This document shows positions 6,470 through 16,141 of a DNA stretch of 64,000 nt, piece after piece (within the stretch, counting starts at the first letter, position 1; each line of letters begins with the position of its first letter). The DNA lies in contig NZ_JAALFH010000066.1 in the NCBI RefSeq assembly GCF_011058255.1, positions 1 through 64,000 of the forward strand. Direction: 5' to 3'. Under the pieces are notes generated by a model. It made no database searches. It saw nothing but the letters and a program-made list of their open reading frames with translations, and was not told the DNA's origin. Source of the DNA: Thioalkalivibrio sp. XN8 (GTDB taxonomy: Bacteria; Pseudomonadota; Gammaproteobacteria; Steroidobacterales; XN24). A program made the position numbers and the translations under genes.

Positions 6470-7777
6470 ATGAACACCAAGGACTTCGCCCGCCGGCGCC
6501 GCCAGCTCATGCGCATGATCGGCAAGGGCGGCATCGCCATCCTGCCGGCCGCGCCCACGCGCGTGCGCAACCGCGACACCGAATACGCCTACCGCCAGGA
6601 CAGCGACTTCCATTACCTGACCAGTTTCCCCGAGCCCGAGGCGGTGGCGGTGCTGATGCCCGGGCGTCCCCATGGCGAATACGTACTGTTCTGCCGCGAC
6701 CGCGACCCGGAGCGCGAGACCTGGGACGGCTATCGCGCCGGTCCCGAGGGCGCGGTGCGGGACTACGGCGCGGACGACGCGTTCCCGATCTCGGACATCG
6801 ACGACATCCTTCCGGGCATGCTCGAGCACAGCGAGCGGGTCTACTACACCATGGGGCTGAACGCGGAGTTCGACCAGCGGCTGCTCGGCTGGGTCAACCA
6901 GCTGCGGGCGGCGGCCAAGGCCGGCGTCACCAGCCCGACGGAGTTCGTCGATCTCGATCACCTGCTGCACGACATGCGGCTGTTCAAGAGCCGGGCCGAG
7001 ATCGCCGTGATGCGCAAGGCGGCCCGCATCGCCGCCGCGGCGCACCGGCGGGCCATGCAGGCCTGCCGCCCGGGGCTGTGGGAATACGAGATCGAGGCGG
7101 AGTTCCTGCACGAGTTCCGCCGGCACAACGCCACGACTTCGTACCAGCCCATCGTCGGCGGCGGCGCCAACGGCTGCATCCTGCATTACGTCGAGAACAA
7201 GGACCAGCTCAAGGAAGGCGAGCTGCTGCTGATCGACGCCGGCTGCGAGGTCGAGTGCTACGCCTCGGACATCACGCGGACCTTCCCGGTCTCCGGCCGC
7301 TTCAGCCCCGAGCAGCGCGCCCTGTACGAGGTCGTGCTGGAGGCGCAGCTGGCGGCGATCGACCAGGCGCGGCCGGGCAACCATTGGGACGACCCCCACG
7401 ACGCCGCGGTGCGGGTGCTGACGCGCGGCCTGGTGAAGCTCGGCCTGCTCAAGGGGCGCGTCCCGACGCTGATCAAGGAGGGGGCCTACCGGCGCTTCTA
7501 CATGCACCGCACCGGCCACTGGCTCGGGCTCGACGTCCATGACGTCGGCGACTACAAGGTGGGCGAGGTCTGGCGGCTGCTGGAGCCGGGCATGGTGATG
7601 ACCATCGAGCCGGGGCTGTATATCGCTCCCGGCAGCAAGGGCGTGGCGAAGAAGTGGTGGGGCACGGGGATTCGCATCGAGGACGACGTGCTGGTGACCC
7701 CCGAGGATCCCGATGTGCTCTCGGCCGGCGCGCCCAAGGACCCGGACGAGATCGAGCGCCTGATGCAGGCGGCTTGA
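6470..7777 (+). CDS. pepP: Xaa-Pro aminopeptidase (aminopeptidase P)
   Basis: A 435-residue two-domain enzyme, an N-terminal creatinase-like domain followed by a pita-bread metallopeptidase domain. The dimanganese ligands are all present: D256, D267, H350 in RTGHWLGLDVHD, E380 in MTIEPGLY and E404 in GIRIEDD. It removes N-terminal residues preceding proline. The ATG at 6470 gives the family's usual start (MNTKDFARRRRQLM). An upstream extension would overlap ygfB and lacks homology. Position ygfB-pepP-ubiH matches E. coli, where it is the first gene of a unit with the ubiquinone hydroxylases. Confidence 0.96.
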   Translation: MNTKDFARRRRQLMRMIGKGGIAILPAAPTRVRNRDTEYAYRQDSDFHYLTSFPEPEAVAVLMPGRPHGEYVLFCRDRDPERETWDGYRAGPEGAVRDYGADDAFPISDIDDILPGMLEHSERVYYTMGLNAEFDQRLLGWVNQLRAAAKAGVTSPTEFVDLDHLLHDMRLFKSRAEIAVMRKAARIAAAAHRRAMQACRPGLWEYEIEAEFLHEFRRHNATTSYQPIVGGGANGCILHYVENKDQLKEGELLLIDAGCEVECYASDITRTFPVSGRFSPEQRALYEVVLEAQLAAIDQARPGNHWDDPHDAAVRVLTRGLVKLGLLKGRVPTLIKEGAYRRFYMHRTGHWLGLDVHDVGDYKVGEVWRLLEPGMVMTIEPGLYIAPGSKGVAKKWWGTGIRIEDDVLVTPEDPDVLSAGAPKDPDEIERLMQAA

Positions 7778-7782
7778 AAGAC

Positions 7783-9009
7783 ATGAACGCGCCAGCACAG
7801 TTCGACATCGTGATCGCGGGCGGAGGCATGGTCGGCGCCTCGCTCGGGGCTGCGCTGGCGAGCCTGCCGCTGCGCGTCCTGGTGGTCGAGGCCACGCCGC
7901 CCGCCGACGCCGCCCAGCCCAGTTACGACGATCGCGCCACGGCGATCTCCGAGAGCAGCCGGCGCATCCTGCAGGGCATCGGCTGCTGGGATGCGCTGGC
8001 GCCGGCCGCTGCGCCGATCCGCTCGATCCACGTCTCCGAGCGCGGCGCCTTCGGCGTCACGCGGCTGCGCGCTGCGGAGCACGGGCTCGCGAGTTTCGGC
8101 TGCGTGGTCGAGAACCGCGCGCTCGGGGAAGTGCTGTGGCAGCGCCTGCAGGCCGAACCCGGAGTGACCACCTGGGTGCCCGCGAAAGTGACCGCGGTCA
8201 CGCAGGACCAGGACGGCATCACGGTGCGGGTGGACCGGGGCGAGGGCGGGGAGGCAGTGGTGGCGGCCCGCCTGCTGGTGGCCGCCGACGGCGCGCGCTC
8301 GCCGACCCGCGCCCTGGCCGGGATCGCCGCAGCAACGCGCGACTACGGGCAGGTGGCGGTGATCGCCAACCTGACACCCGCCGTCGACCACGACGGCACC
8401 GCGTTCGAGCGCTTCACGCCGAGCGGCCCGCTCGCAGTCCTGCCCCTGACCCGCGGCCGGACGACCATCGTGTGGACGCTCGCCCCCGACCGGGCAGCTG
8501 CCGTCATGGCGCTGGACGATGCGGCCTTTCTCGCAGAGTTCCAGGTCGCTTTCGGCTACCGGCTCGGGCTGTTCCGCAAAGTGGGCCGCCGCGCCAGCTA
8601 CCCGCTGGCCCTGGTGCAGGCCGTGGACTGGCACCTGGGGCGCGTGGCACTGGCCGGCAATGCGGCGCACGGCATCCATCCGGTGGCCGGACAGGGCTTC
8701 AATCTCGGCCTGCGCGACGCCGCCGCGCTCGCCGAGCTGGTCGCGCGCCGGCCCGGGGACCCGGGCCATCCGGCCCTGCTCGAGGAGTATGCCGAATGGC
8801 GCGAGGCCGACCGGGCCCGCACCGTCCGCGACACGGACAGCCTGGTGCAGGTTTTCACCAGCGAGCTGCCGACCTTGCGCGCCGGCCGGCGGCTCGGGCT
8901 GGTCGGGATGGACCTGTTGCCGCCGGCGCGGGCGCTGGTCGCCCGCCGGGGCATGGGGCTGGCCGGGCGATTGCCGCGGCTGGCGCTGGGCCAAGGCCTG
9001 GGCCCGTGA
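7783..9009 (+). CDS. ubiH: 2-octaprenyl-6-methoxyphenol hydroxylase
   Basis: A 408-residue FAD monooxygenase of ubiquinone synthesis. The Rossmann motif VIAGGGMVGASLG lies at the N-terminus, followed by AADGARSPTR (about 167-176) and the second FAD motif near residues 291-310, which reads GNAAHGIHPVAGQGFNLG. The N in place of D in that motif (GNAA rather than GDAA) is a mark of UbiH within the family. UbiH hydroxylates C1 of the ring. pepP ends 6 bases upstream, and the stop overlaps the GTG of the next hydroxylase (GTGA). Confidence 0.93.
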   Translation: MNAPAQFDIVIAGGGMVGASLGAALASLPLRVLVVEATPPADAAQPSYDDRATAISESSRRILQGIGCWDALAPAAAPIRSIHVSERGAFGVTRLRAAEHGLASFGCVVENRALGEVLWQRLQAEPGVTTWVPAKVTAVTQDQDGITVRVDRGEGGEAVVAARLLVAADGARSPTRALAGIAAATRDYGQVAVIANLTPAVDHDGTAFERFTPSGPLAVLPLTRGRTTIVWTLAPDRAAAVMALDDAAFLAEFQVAFGYRLGLFRKVGRRASYPLALVQAVDWHLGRVALAGNAAHGIHPVAGQGFNLGLRDAAALAELVARRPGDPGHPALLEEYAEWREADRARTVRDTDSLVQVFTSELPTLRAGRRLGLVGMDLLPPARALVARRGMGLAGRLPRLALGQGLGP

Positions 9010-10250
9010 AGCGCGGCGGCGAAGACATCGTCGTCGTCGGCGCCGGGATGGTCGGCGCTGCCACGGCGGCCCTGCTGGCCCGCGCGGCGCCGGAATGCAA
9101 CGTGGTGGTCCTCGATGCCGAGCCGCCGCCCCGCTGGCATGCGCAGGACGAGCCGGGGCTGCGGGTGTCGGCCCTGTCGGAGGCCAGCCGCCGGGTGCTG
9201 GAGTCCTGCGGGGCCTGGGACGAGATCGCCGCAGCGCGCATCAGCCCCTATCGGTCGATGCGGGTCTGGGACGGCGAGGTGCCGGCCGGCGGCCCCGGCG
9301 CGATTCGCTTCGACGCCGCCGACGTGGCGCAGCCCGTGCTTGGCCACATCGTCGAGAACGAGCTGGTGCGGCTGGCGCTCCGCAACGCCCTGCAGCGGCT
9401 GCCCAACGTGCGCCTGCTGGACGGCGCACGCCTGGCGAGCCTGGCGCTGGACGGCGAGCAGGCCGAGCTGGGCCTGGAGGACGGGCGGCGCCTGCGCAGC
9501 CGCCTGGTGGTCGGCGCCGACGGCGCCGGCTCGGCGTCGCGGGCGCTGGCCGGACTGGAGGTCCACGGCCATGACTACGAGCAGCGCGCCGTGGTCTGCA
9601 ACCTGCGTTGCCAGCTGCCTCACGGGGAGACTGCGTGGCAGCGCTTCCTGCCCGAGGGCCCGATCGCCTTCCTGCCCCTGGCCGACGGGCGCGTCTCGAT
9701 CGTCTGGTCCACCAGCCCGGAGCGCGCGGCGCAGCTCCTCGAGCTCGACGACGAGCGCTTCCGCGCAGCCGTGGCCGAGGCCGGCGACGGCTGCCTGGGC
9801 GAGGTGCTCGAGGCCGGGCCCAGGGCGGCGTTCCCGCTGCGCATGCGCCACGCCCCGGTCTACACCCGCGCCCGCTATGCCCTGGTCGGCGACGCGGCGC
9901 ACACCGTGCATCCGCTGGCGGGGCAGGGCGTCAACCTGGGCTTGCTCGACGCCGCGGCGCTCGCGCAGGTGGTCGGGGCCGGGCTGGCGGCGGGGCGCGA
10001 TCCCGGCGATCCGGCCCTGCTGCGCCGCTACGAGCGCTGGCGCAAGCCGGAGAACCTGCTGTCGATGCGCGCCTTCGACGGCATCAACCGCCTGTTCAGC
10101 AACGACAATCCGGCGCTCGGCGCGCTGCGTCGCGCCGGGCTCACCATGGTGGACCGGCTGGCGCCGCTGAAAGGCGTGTTCATCCGCCGCGCCATGGGAC
10201 TGGAAGGGGACCTGCCGGCGGCGGCGCGCGGCGGGCTGGCAGAGGCTTAG
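9006..10250 (+). CDS. ubiI: UbiH/UbiF/VisC-family ubiquinone hydroxylase, probably UbiI
   Basis: A 414-residue paralogue of the preceding ubiH. It has GAGMVGAATAALLA at the N-terminus, GADGAGSASR in the middle and the regular VGDAAHTVHPLAGQGVNLG motif near residue 294. By synteny with E. coli (ubiH-ubiI) it should hydroxylate C5 of the ubiquinone ring. Sequence alone does not separate UbiI from UbiF, UbiM or UbiL, so regiospecificity is inferred. It starts at GTG 9006, overlapping the ubiH stop. Confidence 0.88.
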   Translation: MKRGGEDIVVVGAGMVGAATAALLARAAPECNVVVLDAEPPPRWHAQDEPGLRVSALSEASRRVLESCGAWDEIAAARISPYRSMRVWDGEVPAGGPGAIRFDAADVAQPVLGHIVENELVRLALRNALQRLPNVRLLDGARLASLALDGEQAELGLEDGRRLRSRLVVGADGAGSASRALAGLEVHGHDYEQRAVVCNLRCQLPHGETAWQRFLPEGPIAFLPLADGRVSIVWSTSPERAAQLLELDDERFRAAVAEAGDGCLGEVLEAGPRAAFPLRMRHAPVYTRARYALVGDAAHTVHPLAGQGVNLGLLDAAALAQVVGAGLAAGRDPGDPALLRRYERWRKPENLLSMRAFDGINRLFSNDNPALGALRRAGLTMVDRLAPLKGVFIRRAMGLEGDLPAAARGGLAEA

Positions 10251-10275
10251 GCCGCATTCGGACGGAGGTCATCAC

Positions 10276-10539
10276 ATGCCGAGGCAGGAAATGGAACAGT
10301 TGCTGGCCGAGCTGCGCAAGCAGGTGGCGGGTTCGCGTGAGCTCACGCCCGGCCAGCGGGCCCGCATGGAAGCGCTGCGCGAGCAGATCGAGGAGCGGCT
10401 GGCCGCCACCGAGGTGCCGCCGGAGGAGACCCTGCGCGAGCAGGTCCGGGAACAGATCGACGAGTTCCAGCGCAGCCACCCCACGCTCACGATGGTGCTC
10501 GGCCGGATCCTCGACAGCCTGAACAAGATGGGCATCTAG
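10276..10539 (+). CDS. DUF4404 family protein
   Basis: An 87-residue, strongly charged, mostly helical protein. N-terminal MEQLLAELRKQVA, central QRARMEALREQIEERL and the C-terminal block RSHPTLTMVLGRILDSLNKMGI match DUF4404, a small proteobacterial family of unknown function. It has a good GGAGG site about eight bases upstream. It lies 25 bases after the ubiI-like gene and 5 bases before an acyl-CoA dehydrogenase, so it probably belongs to the same transcript. Confidence 0.82.
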   Translation: MPRQEMEQLLAELRKQVAGSRELTPGQRARMEALREQIEERLAATEVPPEETLREQVREQIDEFQRSHPTLTMVLGRILDSLNKMGI

Positions 10540-10544
10540 GGCCG

Positions 10545-12215
10545 GTGCAAGTCAGCCCGTTCAACCAGCCCGCCCCCCGGCTGGGCAACCAGTACGACGA
10601 CGACCGTGTGCTGCGGTCGCTGCTGGCGCGCCGTTTCGGCGGGCCCGTGCCGCCGGCGGCGCTCGCCGCGCTGCGCGAAATGGGCGAACTGGCCGGCGGC
10701 GAGCTCTACCAGGCCCAGCTCGACGACCGGCTCAACGAGCCGCAGCTGGTCCAGTGGGACGCCTGGGGCAACCGCGTCGATGCCATCGAGCTGTCGCCGC
10801 TGTGGCGGCGCGCGGAGCGGCTGGCGGCAGAGTTCGGCCTGGTGGCGACCGGCTACGAGGCCGAGCACGGGCCGCTCGCGCGCACCTTGCAGTTCGCGCT
10901 GGTGCACCTGTTCCATCCTTCGACGGACGTGTACAGCTGCCCGCTGGCGATGACCGACGGCGCGGCCCGCACGCTGCTCGATTCGGGCAATGCCGCGCTG
11001 ATCGAGCGGGCCGTGCCGCATCTCACCAGCCGCGATCCCGCCCGGTTCTGGACCAGCGGCCAATGGATGACCGAGTCGACCGGCGGCTCCGACGTCGGCG
11101 CCTCGGAAACCGTGGCGGAGCGCGACGGCGAGGGCTGGCGGCTGTGGGGCCGCAAGTGGTTCACCTCGGCGGCGACCTCGCAGATCGCGCTGACGCTGGC
11201 GCGCCCCGAGGGCAACCCGGCCGGCGGCCGCGGCCTGGCGCTGTTCTACGTCGAGACGCGCGACGCCGACGGCCGGCTGGATCGCATCGAGGTACTGCGG
11301 CTGAAGGACAAGCTGGGCACGCGCAAGGTGCCGACCGCCGAGCTGCTGCTCAACGGCACGCCCGCGGTCGCGGTGGCCGGGGCGCGCGACGGCGTGCGCA
11401 ACATCGTGCCGATGCTGACGCTGACCCGGACCTGGAACAGCATCTGTGCCGCCTCCTTCATGCGCCGCGGCGTGGCGCTGGCGCAGGACTACGCGCGCCG
11501 CCGGGAGGCTTTCGGCCGGCCGCTGGCGCACCAGCCGCTGCACCGCCAGACGCTGGCGGCGCTGCAGGCCGAGTACGAGGCGGCCTTTCACCTGTGCTTC
11601 GAGCTGGTGCACCTGCTCGGCCGCGCCGAACACGGCGCGGGCGACGAGGACGAGCGTGCGCTGCTCCGGCTGATGACGGCGCTGACCAAGCTCACCACCG
11701 GCAAGCAGGCGGTGGCGGTATCGACCGAGGCCATCGAGTGCTTTGGCGGCGCGGGCTATGTGGAAGACACCGGGCTGCCGGTGATCGTGCGCGACGCGCA
11801 GGTGCTGCCGATCTGGGAAGGCACCACCAACGTGTTGTCGCTGGAGCTGCTCAAGGCCTGCGGCGACGGCGGGCCCCTGCGCGTGCTGCGCCAGCGGCTG
11901 GCGCGCGGCGTGGGGGACTGTGACGACCGGCTGGCGGCGGCGGGCAGCATCGCCACGGCGGCCGCGGACCGGGCGCTGGACTGGTACCGGCAGGCCGCCG
12001 GGGCCGGGCCCGATGCCCTGCAGGCCCAGGCCCGCGGCTTCGCGCTGACGCTGGGGCGCGCCACGGCGCTGGCGCTGCTGTGCGAGCACGCCCGGTGGTC
12101 GCTGGAACACGAGCAGGACGGGCGGGCGCGCGCCGCCGCGCTGGCCTTCGCGGCCACGCGCATCGACCAGCTCGGCGCCATCGAGCCCGACGATGCGCGG
12201 CTACTGGTCGAGTAG
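10545..12215 (+). CDS. Acyl-CoA dehydrogenase, AidB-type
   Basis: A 556-residue flavoprotein with acyl-CoA dehydrogenase architecture and a family-typical C-terminal extension. Seen motifs: FWTSGQWMTESTGGSDVG (flavin/substrate loop), GRKWFTSAA, DYARRREAFGRPL, the C-terminal ECFGGAGYVEDTGLP with the likely catalytic glutamate region, and IWEGTTNVLSLE. This mix (long, with TESTGGSDVG and YVEDTGLP) is closest to AidB/isovaleryl-CoA-like members; AidB protects DNA and has weak dehydrogenase activity. The GTG start at 10545 sits 5 bases after DUF4404. Its 3' end overlaps the end of phhB by 15 bases, tail to tail. Confidence 0.88.
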   Translation: MQVSPFNQPAPRLGNQYDDDRVLRSLLARRFGGPVPPAALAALREMGELAGGELYQAQLDDRLNEPQLVQWDAWGNRVDAIELSPLWRRAERLAAEFGLVATGYEAEHGPLARTLQFALVHLFHPSTDVYSCPLAMTDGAARTLLDSGNAALIERAVPHLTSRDPARFWTSGQWMTESTGGSDVGASETVAERDGEGWRLWGRKWFTSAATSQIALTLARPEGNPAGGRGLALFYVETRDADGRLDRIEVLRLKDKLGTRKVPTAELLLNGTPAVAVAGARDGVRNIVPMLTLTRTWNSICAASFMRRGVALAQDYARRREAFGRPLAHQPLHRQTLAALQAEYEAAFHLCFELVHLLGRAEHGAGDEDERALLRLMTALTKLTTGKQAVAVSTEAIECFGGAGYVEDTGLPVIVRDAQVLPIWEGTTNVLSLELLKACGDGGPLRVLRQRLARGVGDCDDRLAAAGSIATAAADRALDWYRQAAGAGPDALQAQARGFALTLGRATALALLCEHARWSLEHEQDGRARAAALAFAATRIDQLGAIEPDDARLLVE

Positions 12216-12539
12216 CGCGTCCACCTTCGCGGCGCAGATGAAATCGTTCTCCGACAGGCCCTTGATGGCGTGCGTGGAGAAGCGCACCAGGCAGTGACCC
12301 CAGCCGACCTCGAGGTCGGGATGGTGGTTCTCGTTGTTGGCGATCCAGGCCACGGCGTTGACGAAGCCCATGGTCCGGTTGAAGCCCTTGAAACGGAAGT
12401 CGCGCCGGATCTCGGTGGCGTCGTCGTTCAGGACCCAGTCGGCGTGCAGCCGGGCCAGGAACTGCTTCGCCTCGGGCGGCGACATGGGCTGCAGGCCCCC
12501 TTCGCAGGGCACACAGTGCTTGGCAGTGAGATCGCTCAC
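12201..12539 (-). CDS. phhB: Pterin-4a-carbinolamine dehydratase
   Basis: A 112-residue dehydratase that regenerates dihydrobiopterin from the carbinolamine formed by phenylalanine hydroxylase. The catalytic block ENHHPDLEVGW (about 70-80) and FSTHAIKGLSENDF (87-100) are present. GTG at 12539 was chosen because GAGGAG lies seven bases ahead. phhA ends 30 bases upstream on the same strand; phhA-phhB is a familiar operon. Its last 15 bases overlap the oppositely directed acyl-CoA dehydrogenase. Confidence 0.95.
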   Translation of the reverse strand: MSDLTAKHCVPCEGGLQPMSPPEAKQFLARLHADWVLNDDATEIRRDFRFKGFNRTMGFVNAVAWIANNENHHPDLEVGWGHCLVRFSTHAIKGLSENDFICAAKVDALLDQ

Positions 12540-12568
12540 GGGGTGTCTCCTCGGTGGTCGGGTGGCGC

Positions 12569-13372
12569 TCAGGCGCTGGCGGCTTCTTTCGGCGGGAAGG
12601 CCGGCGGATGCATCCCCAGCTTCCTGGCCTGCTCGATCAGGCCCAGCAGGTCCATCTGGGCGACCTCGAACAGGGTGTCGAAGCTTTCGATGATGAAATA
12701 GATCGGCTGGAAGATATCGATACGGTACGGGGTGCGCAGCGCGTCCAGCGGGTCGAAAGGCTTGCGTTGCGGGTCGGGGCTCTCCAGGGCATAGCTGGTC
12801 TCGCCGATGGAGGAGACGATGCCGGCGCCGTAGGCGCGCAGGCCTTCCTCCGGCCGGTGGATCAGGCCGAACTCCACGGTGAACCAGTACAGCCGCGCCA
12901 GCATCGGCCGGTCTTCCTTGCGCGCCGCCGCGCCCGCCTTGCCATAGGCGTGGGTGAAGGCGGCGAAGCGCGGGTCGGTCAGCAGCGGCGTGTGGCCGAA
13001 GATCTCGTGGAAGATGTCCGGCTCCTGCAGGTACTCCATCTCCTCGCGGGTGCGGATGAAGCTCGCCGCGGGGAAGCGCTTGTTGGCCAGCAGGTTGAAA
13101 AAGTCGGTGAAGTTGATCAGCGCGGGCACCGGCGCGACTTCCCAGCCGGTGCACTCGCGCAGCACGCGGCTCACGTCGGCGCACTGCGGCACGCGGTCCT
13201 CGGGCAGCTCCAGCTTGTCCAGCGCAGCGATGTACTCGGCGCAGGCGCGCCCCGGGAGCACACGCTTCTGCCGGGTGATCAGCTCGTGCCAGACCTGGTG
13301 CTCGTCATCGCTGTAGTGGATGTAGCCGTTCGCGTCGGGGACCTTGGCCACGTATTTCGTGCCCTTGCCCAT
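12569..13372 (-). CDS. phhA: Phenylalanine 4-monooxygenase
   Basis: A 267-residue bacterial pterin-dependent hydroxylase that makes tyrosine from phenylalanine. The iron ligands are visible: H122 and H127 in FHEIFGHTPLL and E167 in WFTVEFGLI. The conserved GIVSSIGETSYAL segment follows. There is no regulatory ACT domain, as usual in bacteria. The ATG at 13372 has GGAG six bases upstream; the GTG immediately before it is less likely. phhB follows. Confidence 0.96.
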   Translation of the reverse strand: MGKGTKYVAKVPDANGYIHYSDDEHQVWHELITRQKRVLPGRACAEYIAALDKLELPEDRVPQCADVSRVLRECTGWEVAPVPALINFTDFFNLLANKRFPAASFIRTREEMEYLQEPDIFHEIFGHTPLLTDPRFAAFTHAYGKAGAAARKEDRPMLARLYWFTVEFGLIHRPEEGLRAYGAGIVSSIGETSYALESPDPQRKPFDPLDALRTPYRIDIFQPIYFIIESFDTLFEVAQMDLLGLIEQARKLGMHPPAFPPKEAASA

Positions 13373-13442
13373 CACCGTCTCCGTGGCTTCAGTTGCGCCC
13401 TATTCTACCGGCGCGTCCCGGGCCGCATCATGCGGCGGCGCG

Positions 13443-14669
13443 TCAACCCGTGCGGGGCGGGTAACTCCGCTCGACGTAGGCGTCCACCAGCGCCTGGAAC
13501 TCCGCCGCGATGTCGTCGCCCTTCAGCGTCACGTCCTTGGCGCCGTCCACGTAGACCGGGGCGACCGGCCGCTCGCCGGTGCCCGGCAGGCTGATGCCGA
13601 TGTTGGCGTGCTTGCTCTCGCCCGGGCCGTTGACCACGCAGCCCATTACCGCCACGGTCATTTCCTCGACCCCCTGGTAGCGCTTCTTCCATTCCGGCAT
13701 GCGGTGGCGCAGGTGCGACTGGATCTGCTGCGCCAGCTCCTGGAAGAAGGTGCTGGTGGTGCGGCCGCAGCCGGGGCAGGCGACGACCATCGGGGTGAAG
13801 GCGCGCAGGCCCATGCTCTGCAGGATTTCCTGGGCCACGATCACCTCCTGGGTGCGGTCGCCGCCGGGCTCGGGCGTGAGCGAGACCCGGATGGTGTCGC
13901 CGATGCCTTCCTGCAACAGCACCGCCATGGCGGCCGTGGAGGCGACGATGCCCTTGCTGCCCATGCCCGCCTCGGTCAGGCCGAGGTGCAGCGGGTAATC
14001 GCAGCGGGCGGCGAGGTCGCGATAGACCGCGATCAGGTCCTGCACGCCGCTGACCTTGCAGGAGAGGACGATGCGGTTGCGCGGCAGGCCCAGCTCCACG
14101 GCCCGCTCCGCGCTGTCGAGCGCCGAGCGGATCAGGGCCTCCTTAGTGACCGCCGCCGCGTCCAGCGGCTCGGGCAGCCGGGAGTTATCGTCCATCAGCC
14201 GGGTCAGCAGGTCCTGGTCCAGGCTGCCCCAGTTGACCCCGATGCGGATCGGCCGGTCGTTGCGGCAGGCCGTCTCGATCATGGCGGCGAACTGCGGGTC
14301 GCGCTTGGAGCCGCGGCCGACATTGCCGGGATTGATGCGGTACTTGGACAGCGCCACGCCGCACTCCGGCACCTCGGCCAGCAGCTTGTGGCCGTTGAAG
14401 TGGAAGTCCCCGACCAGCGGGACGTTCAGCCCCATGGCGTACAGCCGCTCGCGGATCGCCGGCACGGCCGCCGCCGCCTCGCGGGTGTTCACCGTCACGC
14501 GCACCACCTCCGAGCCGGCCCGCGCCAGCTCGGCCACCTGGCGGACGGTGCCGTCGACGTCCGCGGTGTCGGTATTGGTCATCGACTGCACCACGATCGG
14601 GGCATCGCCACCCACCCGAACGTGATCGACCAGGACCTGGAGGCTCTTGCGCCTCTGAACGGGATTCAT
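13443..14669 (-). CDS. ispG: 4-hydroxy-3-methylbut-2-en-1-yl diphosphate synthase (GcpE)
   Basis: A 408-residue IspG of the MEP isoprenoid pathway, cytosolic, 4Fe-4S dependent. [15 protein letters not shown] near residue 28 opens the TIM barrel. The cluster ligands are C298, C301 (ACPGCGRT), C344 and E351 (GCVVNGPGE). It is the size of the two-domain bacterial form. It is divergent from the glycine riboswitch/gcv operon and 70 bases upstream of phhA, but no functional link to phh is evident. Confidence 0.97.
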   Translation of the reverse strand: MNPVQRRKSLQVLVDHVRVGGDAPIVVQSMTNTDTADVDGTVRQVAELARAGSEVVRVTVNTREAAAAVPAIRERLYAMGLNVPLVGDFHFNGHKLLAEVPECGVALSKYRINPGNVGRGSKRDPQFAAMIETACRNDRPIRIGVNWGSLDQDLLTRLMDDNSRLPEPLDAAAVTKEALIRSALDSAERAVELGLPRNRIVLSCKVSGVQDLIAVYRDLAARCDYPLHLGLTEAGMGSKGIVASTAAMAVLLQEGIGDTIRVSLTPEPGGDRTQEVIVAQEILQSMGLRAFTPMVVACPGCGRTTSTFFQELAQQIQSHLRHRMPEWKKRYQGVEEMTVAVMGCVVNGPGESKHANIGISLPGTGERPVAPVYVDGAKDVTLKGDDIAAEFQALVDAYVERSYPPRTG

Positions 14670-14775
14670 GCCAGCGGGCTCCGAGGAGAGGGTTCCGGGG
14701 AGGCAATGATCCCCGCCTCGCCGCGCACTCGCAAGGGAGGCCCCGCCTCGGGTATCATCCGCCCCTCAACGTACC

Positions 14776-14964
14776 AGTCCCCGGTGGAGAGACCCCGGCC
14801 CGAGTGGCCCGGGGCGCCGAAGGCGCAATTACCGCCCGGAAACGCTCAGGCAAAAGGACGCGGGGGACGAGTTGGCTCTGGAGAGCGGCCCGGCATGGGC
14901 CCACCGAAGGTGAGGGGTGCCGCGGCTGCGCGGCACTGAATCTCTCAGGTAACCGGACAGAGGG
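14776..14964 (+). promoter_or_regulatory. Tandem glycine riboswitch
   Basis: Two aptamers in series upstream of gcvT. In the first, GTCCCC (14778-14783) pairs with GGGGAC (14863-14868), enclosing GGAGAGACC, GCCGAAGGCGCAA and AACGCTCAGGCAAAAGGAC. In the second, CTCTG (14876-14880) pairs with CAGAG (14958-14962), enclosing GGAGAG, CCACCGAAGGTGAGG and ATCTCTCAGGTAACCGGAC. CCGAAGG and CTCAGG-C/T-AAnnGGAC are the family's conserved joining segments. Binding of glycine normally turns on expression of glycine cleavage genes, which matches what follows. Confidence 0.95.
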
Positions 14965-15016
14965 GCGGCGGGCGGCGCCAGCCGTCATGCTGTTGGGTGA
15001 GGAGAGATCGAGCGCA

Positions 15017-16108
15017 ATGGGCGAACAGACACCACTGTATTCCGAACACGAGCGCCTCGGCGCCCGGCTCGTCGATTTCGGCGGCTGGGACATGCCGTTG
15101 CATTACGGCTCGCAGGTCGACGAGCACCACGTCGTCCGGCGCGAGGCCGGCATGTTCGACGTCTCCCACATGACCGTGGTGGACGTTGCCGGGCCCGGCG
15201 CCGGCCCCTGGCTGCGCCGCCTGCTGGCCAACGACGTGGCGCGCCTGCAGGCCCCCGGCAAGGCGCTCTACACCTGCATGCTCAATGACGACGGCGGCGT
15301 CATCGACGACCTGATCGCCTATTACCTCGGCCCCGGCGACTACCGGCTGGTGGTCAACGCCGCGACCCGGGCCAAGGACCTGGCCTGGCTGCAGCGCCAC
15401 GCCGAGGGCGCGGAGGTGGTGGTCGAGGAGCGCCCCGAACTCGCCATGATCGCCGTGCAGGGGCCGTCCGCGCGCGAGCGCGCCGCCCGCCTGCTGGCCG
15501 AAGAGCACCGCGCAACCGCCCTGGCGCTGACGCCTTTCACGGCGGCCCAGTGCGGCGAGCTGTTCGTGGCCCGGACCGGCTATACCGGCGAGGACGGCTG
15601 GGAGATCATCCTGCCGGGCGAGCGCGCGGCGGAGGCCTGGCAGGCGCTGCTGGCCGCCGGCGTGAAGCCCTGCGGTCTCGGCGCACGGGACACCCTGCGC
15701 CTGGAAGCGGGCATGAACCTGTACGGGCAGGACATGGACGAGACCACCACGCCGCTGGAGTCGGGGCTGGGCTGGACCGTCGCCTGGGAACCTGCCGCGC
15801 GCGACTTCATCGGCCGCGCCGCCTTGCAGGCGCAACGCGATGCCGGCGCCCCCCGCAAGCTGGTGGGCCTGCTGCTGGAGGACCGCGGGGTGTTGCGCGG
15901 CCACCAGCGGGTGGTGACCCCGGCCGGGGACGGCGAGGTGACCAGCGGCAGCTTCGCCCCCACGCTCGCTCGCTCGATCGGCTTCGCGCGCGTGCCGGCC
16001 GGCGCCGGCGAGCAAGTCCAGGTCGACATCCGCGGTCGCCTGCTGGCGGCCCGGGTGGTGCGCCCGCCCTTCGTGCGCAACGGCAAGCCGCGCATCCAGC
16101 TCGACTGA
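15017..16108 (+). CDS. gcvT: Glycine cleavage system T protein (aminomethyltransferase)
   Basis: A 363-residue T protein that releases ammonia from the aminomethyl-lipoyl H protein and makes 5,10-methylene-THF. Typical blocks: [15 protein letters not shown] and AGMFDVSHM near the N-terminus, [14 protein letters not shown] (folate site), [12 protein letters not shown] and [23 protein letters not shown] in the middle, and TSGSFAPTL towards the end. The ATG at 15017 gives the conserved start ([12 protein letters not shown]). Upstream codons fall within or just past the riboswitch. It is the first gene of the gcv operon. Confidence 0.97.
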   Translation: MGEQTPLYSEHERLGARLVDFGGWDMPLHYGSQVDEHHVVRREAGMFDVSHMTVVDVAGPGAGPWLRRLLANDVARLQAPGKALYTCMLNDDGGVIDDLIAYYLGPGDYRLVVNAATRAKDLAWLQRHAEGAEVVVEERPELAMIAVQGPSARERAARLLAEEHRATALALTPFTAAQCGELFVARTGYTGEDGWEIILPGERAAEAWQALLAAGVKPCGLGARDTLRLEAGMNLYGQDMDETTTPLESGLGWTVAWEPAARDFIGRAALQAQRDAGAPRKLVGLLLEDRGVLRGHQRVVTPAGDGEVTSGSFAPTLARSIGFARVPAGAGEQVQVDIRGRLLAARVVRPPFVRNGKPRIQLD

Positions 16109-16141
16109 ACCCTCCTACCGAACCCCTGCGAGAGGCCCGCG

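Noticed and set aside
13373-13442. TAGAAT hexamer upstream of phhA as a promoter
   Set aside because: It lacks any -35-like sequence at an acceptable spacing, so evidence is too weak.
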